In this document: one piece after another, positions 5,854 through 6,065 of the stretch
Layout: every line of letters begins with the position of its first letter
How positions within the stretch are numbered: position 1 is the first letter of the stretch
Source of the DNA: an uncultured Oscillospiraceae bacterium
Lineage (GTDB): Bacteria; Bacillota; Clostridia; Oscillospirales; Oscillospiraceae
NCBI GenBank assembly: GCA_947627085.1
Contig: CANQUO010000134.1
Coordinates: 1 to 6,065, forward strand
Direction of reading: 5' to 3'
DNA: 6,065 nt
Notes under the pieces: generated by a model
Told to the model about the DNA's origin: nothing
Database searches by the model: none
What the model saw: only the letters and a program-made list of their open reading frames with translations
Translations under genes and position numbers: made by a program

Positions 5854-5882
5854 CCGCTAAGGAAGTATTACACTTAAAGCGG
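5854..5882. other. Imperfect hairpin between yfcE and the downstream promoter
   Basis: CCGCT (5854-5858) pairs with AGCGG (5878-5882), and inside it AAGT (5863-5866) pairs with ACTT (5872-5875) around an ATTAC loop. No T-run follows on either strand, so it is not a normal intrinsic terminator. It ends 13 bases before the -35 box at 5895 and could be an mRNA end-stabilising structure or an operator. It may also be chance. Confidence 0.3.
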
Positions 5883-5894
5883 TGGGCCGAAAAG

Positions 5895-5923
5895 TTGACA
5901 AATACGGTATATTGTGTTAAAAT
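5895..5923 (+). promoter_or_regulatory. Near-perfect sigma-A extended -10 promoter with no gene in view
   Basis: A perfect TTGACA (5895-5900), an exactly 17-base spacer, and TAAAAT (5918-5923) preceded by TGT (5915-5917, extended -10). Transcription should start near 5930 and run rightward into the structured region at 5930-6055. It is stronger by consensus than the promoter at 884-912. No gene starts before about 6052, so it serves a small RNA or a gene beyond the window. Confidence 0.85.
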
Positions 5924-5974
5924 ACTTTAATCTGGATAAAATCCTTATATACAGGCTTTTTGCGCCGTGCGGCG

Positions 5975-5984
5975 CTTATACTGA
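5975..5984 (+). repeat. 10-bp direct repeat copy 2 (copy 1 at 5821-5830)
   Basis: CTTATACTGA occurs right after the yfcE stop (5821-5830) and again here, at the left edge of the outer helix. The copies frame the segment holding the strong promoter. They could be chance, regulator sites, or the scar of an inserted element. Confidence 0.3.
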
Positions 5985-5992
5985 TCTTCTTT

Positions 5993-6025
5993 AAAAAGTA
6001 GACATTTGAAAAATGTCTGCTTTTT
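5993..6025 (+). terminator. Terminator-like stem, possibly bidirectional
   Basis: AAAAAGTAGACATTT (5993-6007) pairs with AAATGTCTGCTTTTT (6011-6025), a 15-bp stem with one T-G wobble and a GAA loop. The terminal A5/T5 tracts give a U-run on both strands, the usual form of a bidirectional intrinsic terminator, though the stem core is only moderately GC-rich. On the plus strand it would stop transcripts from the promoter at 5895-5923 after about 95 bases. On the minus strand it could end a gene converging from the right. Confidence 0.6.
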
Positions 6026-6065
6026 ATAGCGCAAAGCGCGTAGAAGATCATATGAGACGTCTTTT

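Larger units (their letters stand above)
5930..6055 (+). ncRNA. Candidate structured RNA or attenuated leader (hairpin plus three-way junction)
   Basis: Downstream of the strong promoter, several paired elements lie in a compact order. One hairpin is GCGCC-GTGC-GGCGC (5962-5975). An outer helix pairs TGATCTTCT (5982-5990) perfectly with AGAAGATCA (6042-6050) and can be extended with one bulge to about 5975/6056. Inside it are a 15-bp stem with loop GAA (5993-6025) and a small GCGC-AAA-GCGC hairpin (6029-6039). Two or three unpaired bases separate the helices, as in a three-way junction. No known RNA family is recognised. It could be a small RNA ending near 6025, or a leader controlling a gene whose ATG may be at 6052 (reading MRRL, weak Shine-Dalgarno AGAAG inside the outer helix). 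A small inverted-repeat element is the main alternative. Confidence 0.35.

Noticed and set aside
5821..6065. tRNA gene, CRISPR array or integron attC site in the right-hand non-coding segment
   Set aside because: There is no cloverleaf with a T-loop GTTCRA, no regularly spaced repeats, and no attC core (GTTRRRY) at the hairpin ends.

Overview
The window looks like chromosomal DNA from a GC-rich Clostridia-type member of the Bacillota, probably close to the gut Oscillospirales. This is inferred from strong GGAGG-like ribosome binding sites, heavy use of ATA (Ile) and AGG (Arg) codons in an otherwise GC-rich sequence, a [4Fe-4S]-type PurF, a TagO/WecA-like transferase, and a GC-rich intergenic hairpin repeat of a style I recall from such genomes. 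No phage, plasmid, insertion sequence or CRISPR signature is visible.

Left part (1-4324, + strand). The window opens inside purF, which encodes the first committed enzyme of purine synthesis; the glutaminase half lies off the left edge. A compact double-hairpin repeat (about 813-866) follows. Next comes a near-consensus extended -10 promoter (884-912). It appears to drive a three-gene operon with gaps of only 18 and 24 bases: a PLP-dependent class I/II aminotransferase, trpS (tryptophanyl-tRNA synthetase), and a polytopic TagO/WecA-family phospho-sugar transferase that starts cell-wall or surface glycopolymer synthesis on a lipid carrier.

Middle part (4299-5299, - strand). Three small genes of unknown function run leftward and are tightly packed: an 88-residue helical protein, a 126-residue protein with two helical parts and an E/A/P linker, and a 107-residue protein with an A/P/R-rich tail and a C-terminal hydrophobic hairpin. 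The first two are joined by a Shine-Dalgarno sequence overlapping a stop codon. The second and third overlap by 11 bases. The unit ends in a strong intrinsic terminator built into the last codons of the convergent TagO-like gene.

Right part (5300-6065). A 56-base divergent spacer separates the small-protein operon from a YfcE-type metallophosphoesterase. Beyond it lies AT-richer non-coding DNA with a textbook promoter (TTGACA, 17-base spacer, TGT-TAAAAT). That promoter points into about 125 bases that can fold into a hairpin and a compact three-way junction containing a terminator-like stem. It is a candidate small RNA or attenuated leader for a gene beyond the right edge. The three-gene small-protein operon and this structured region are the least explained parts of the window.
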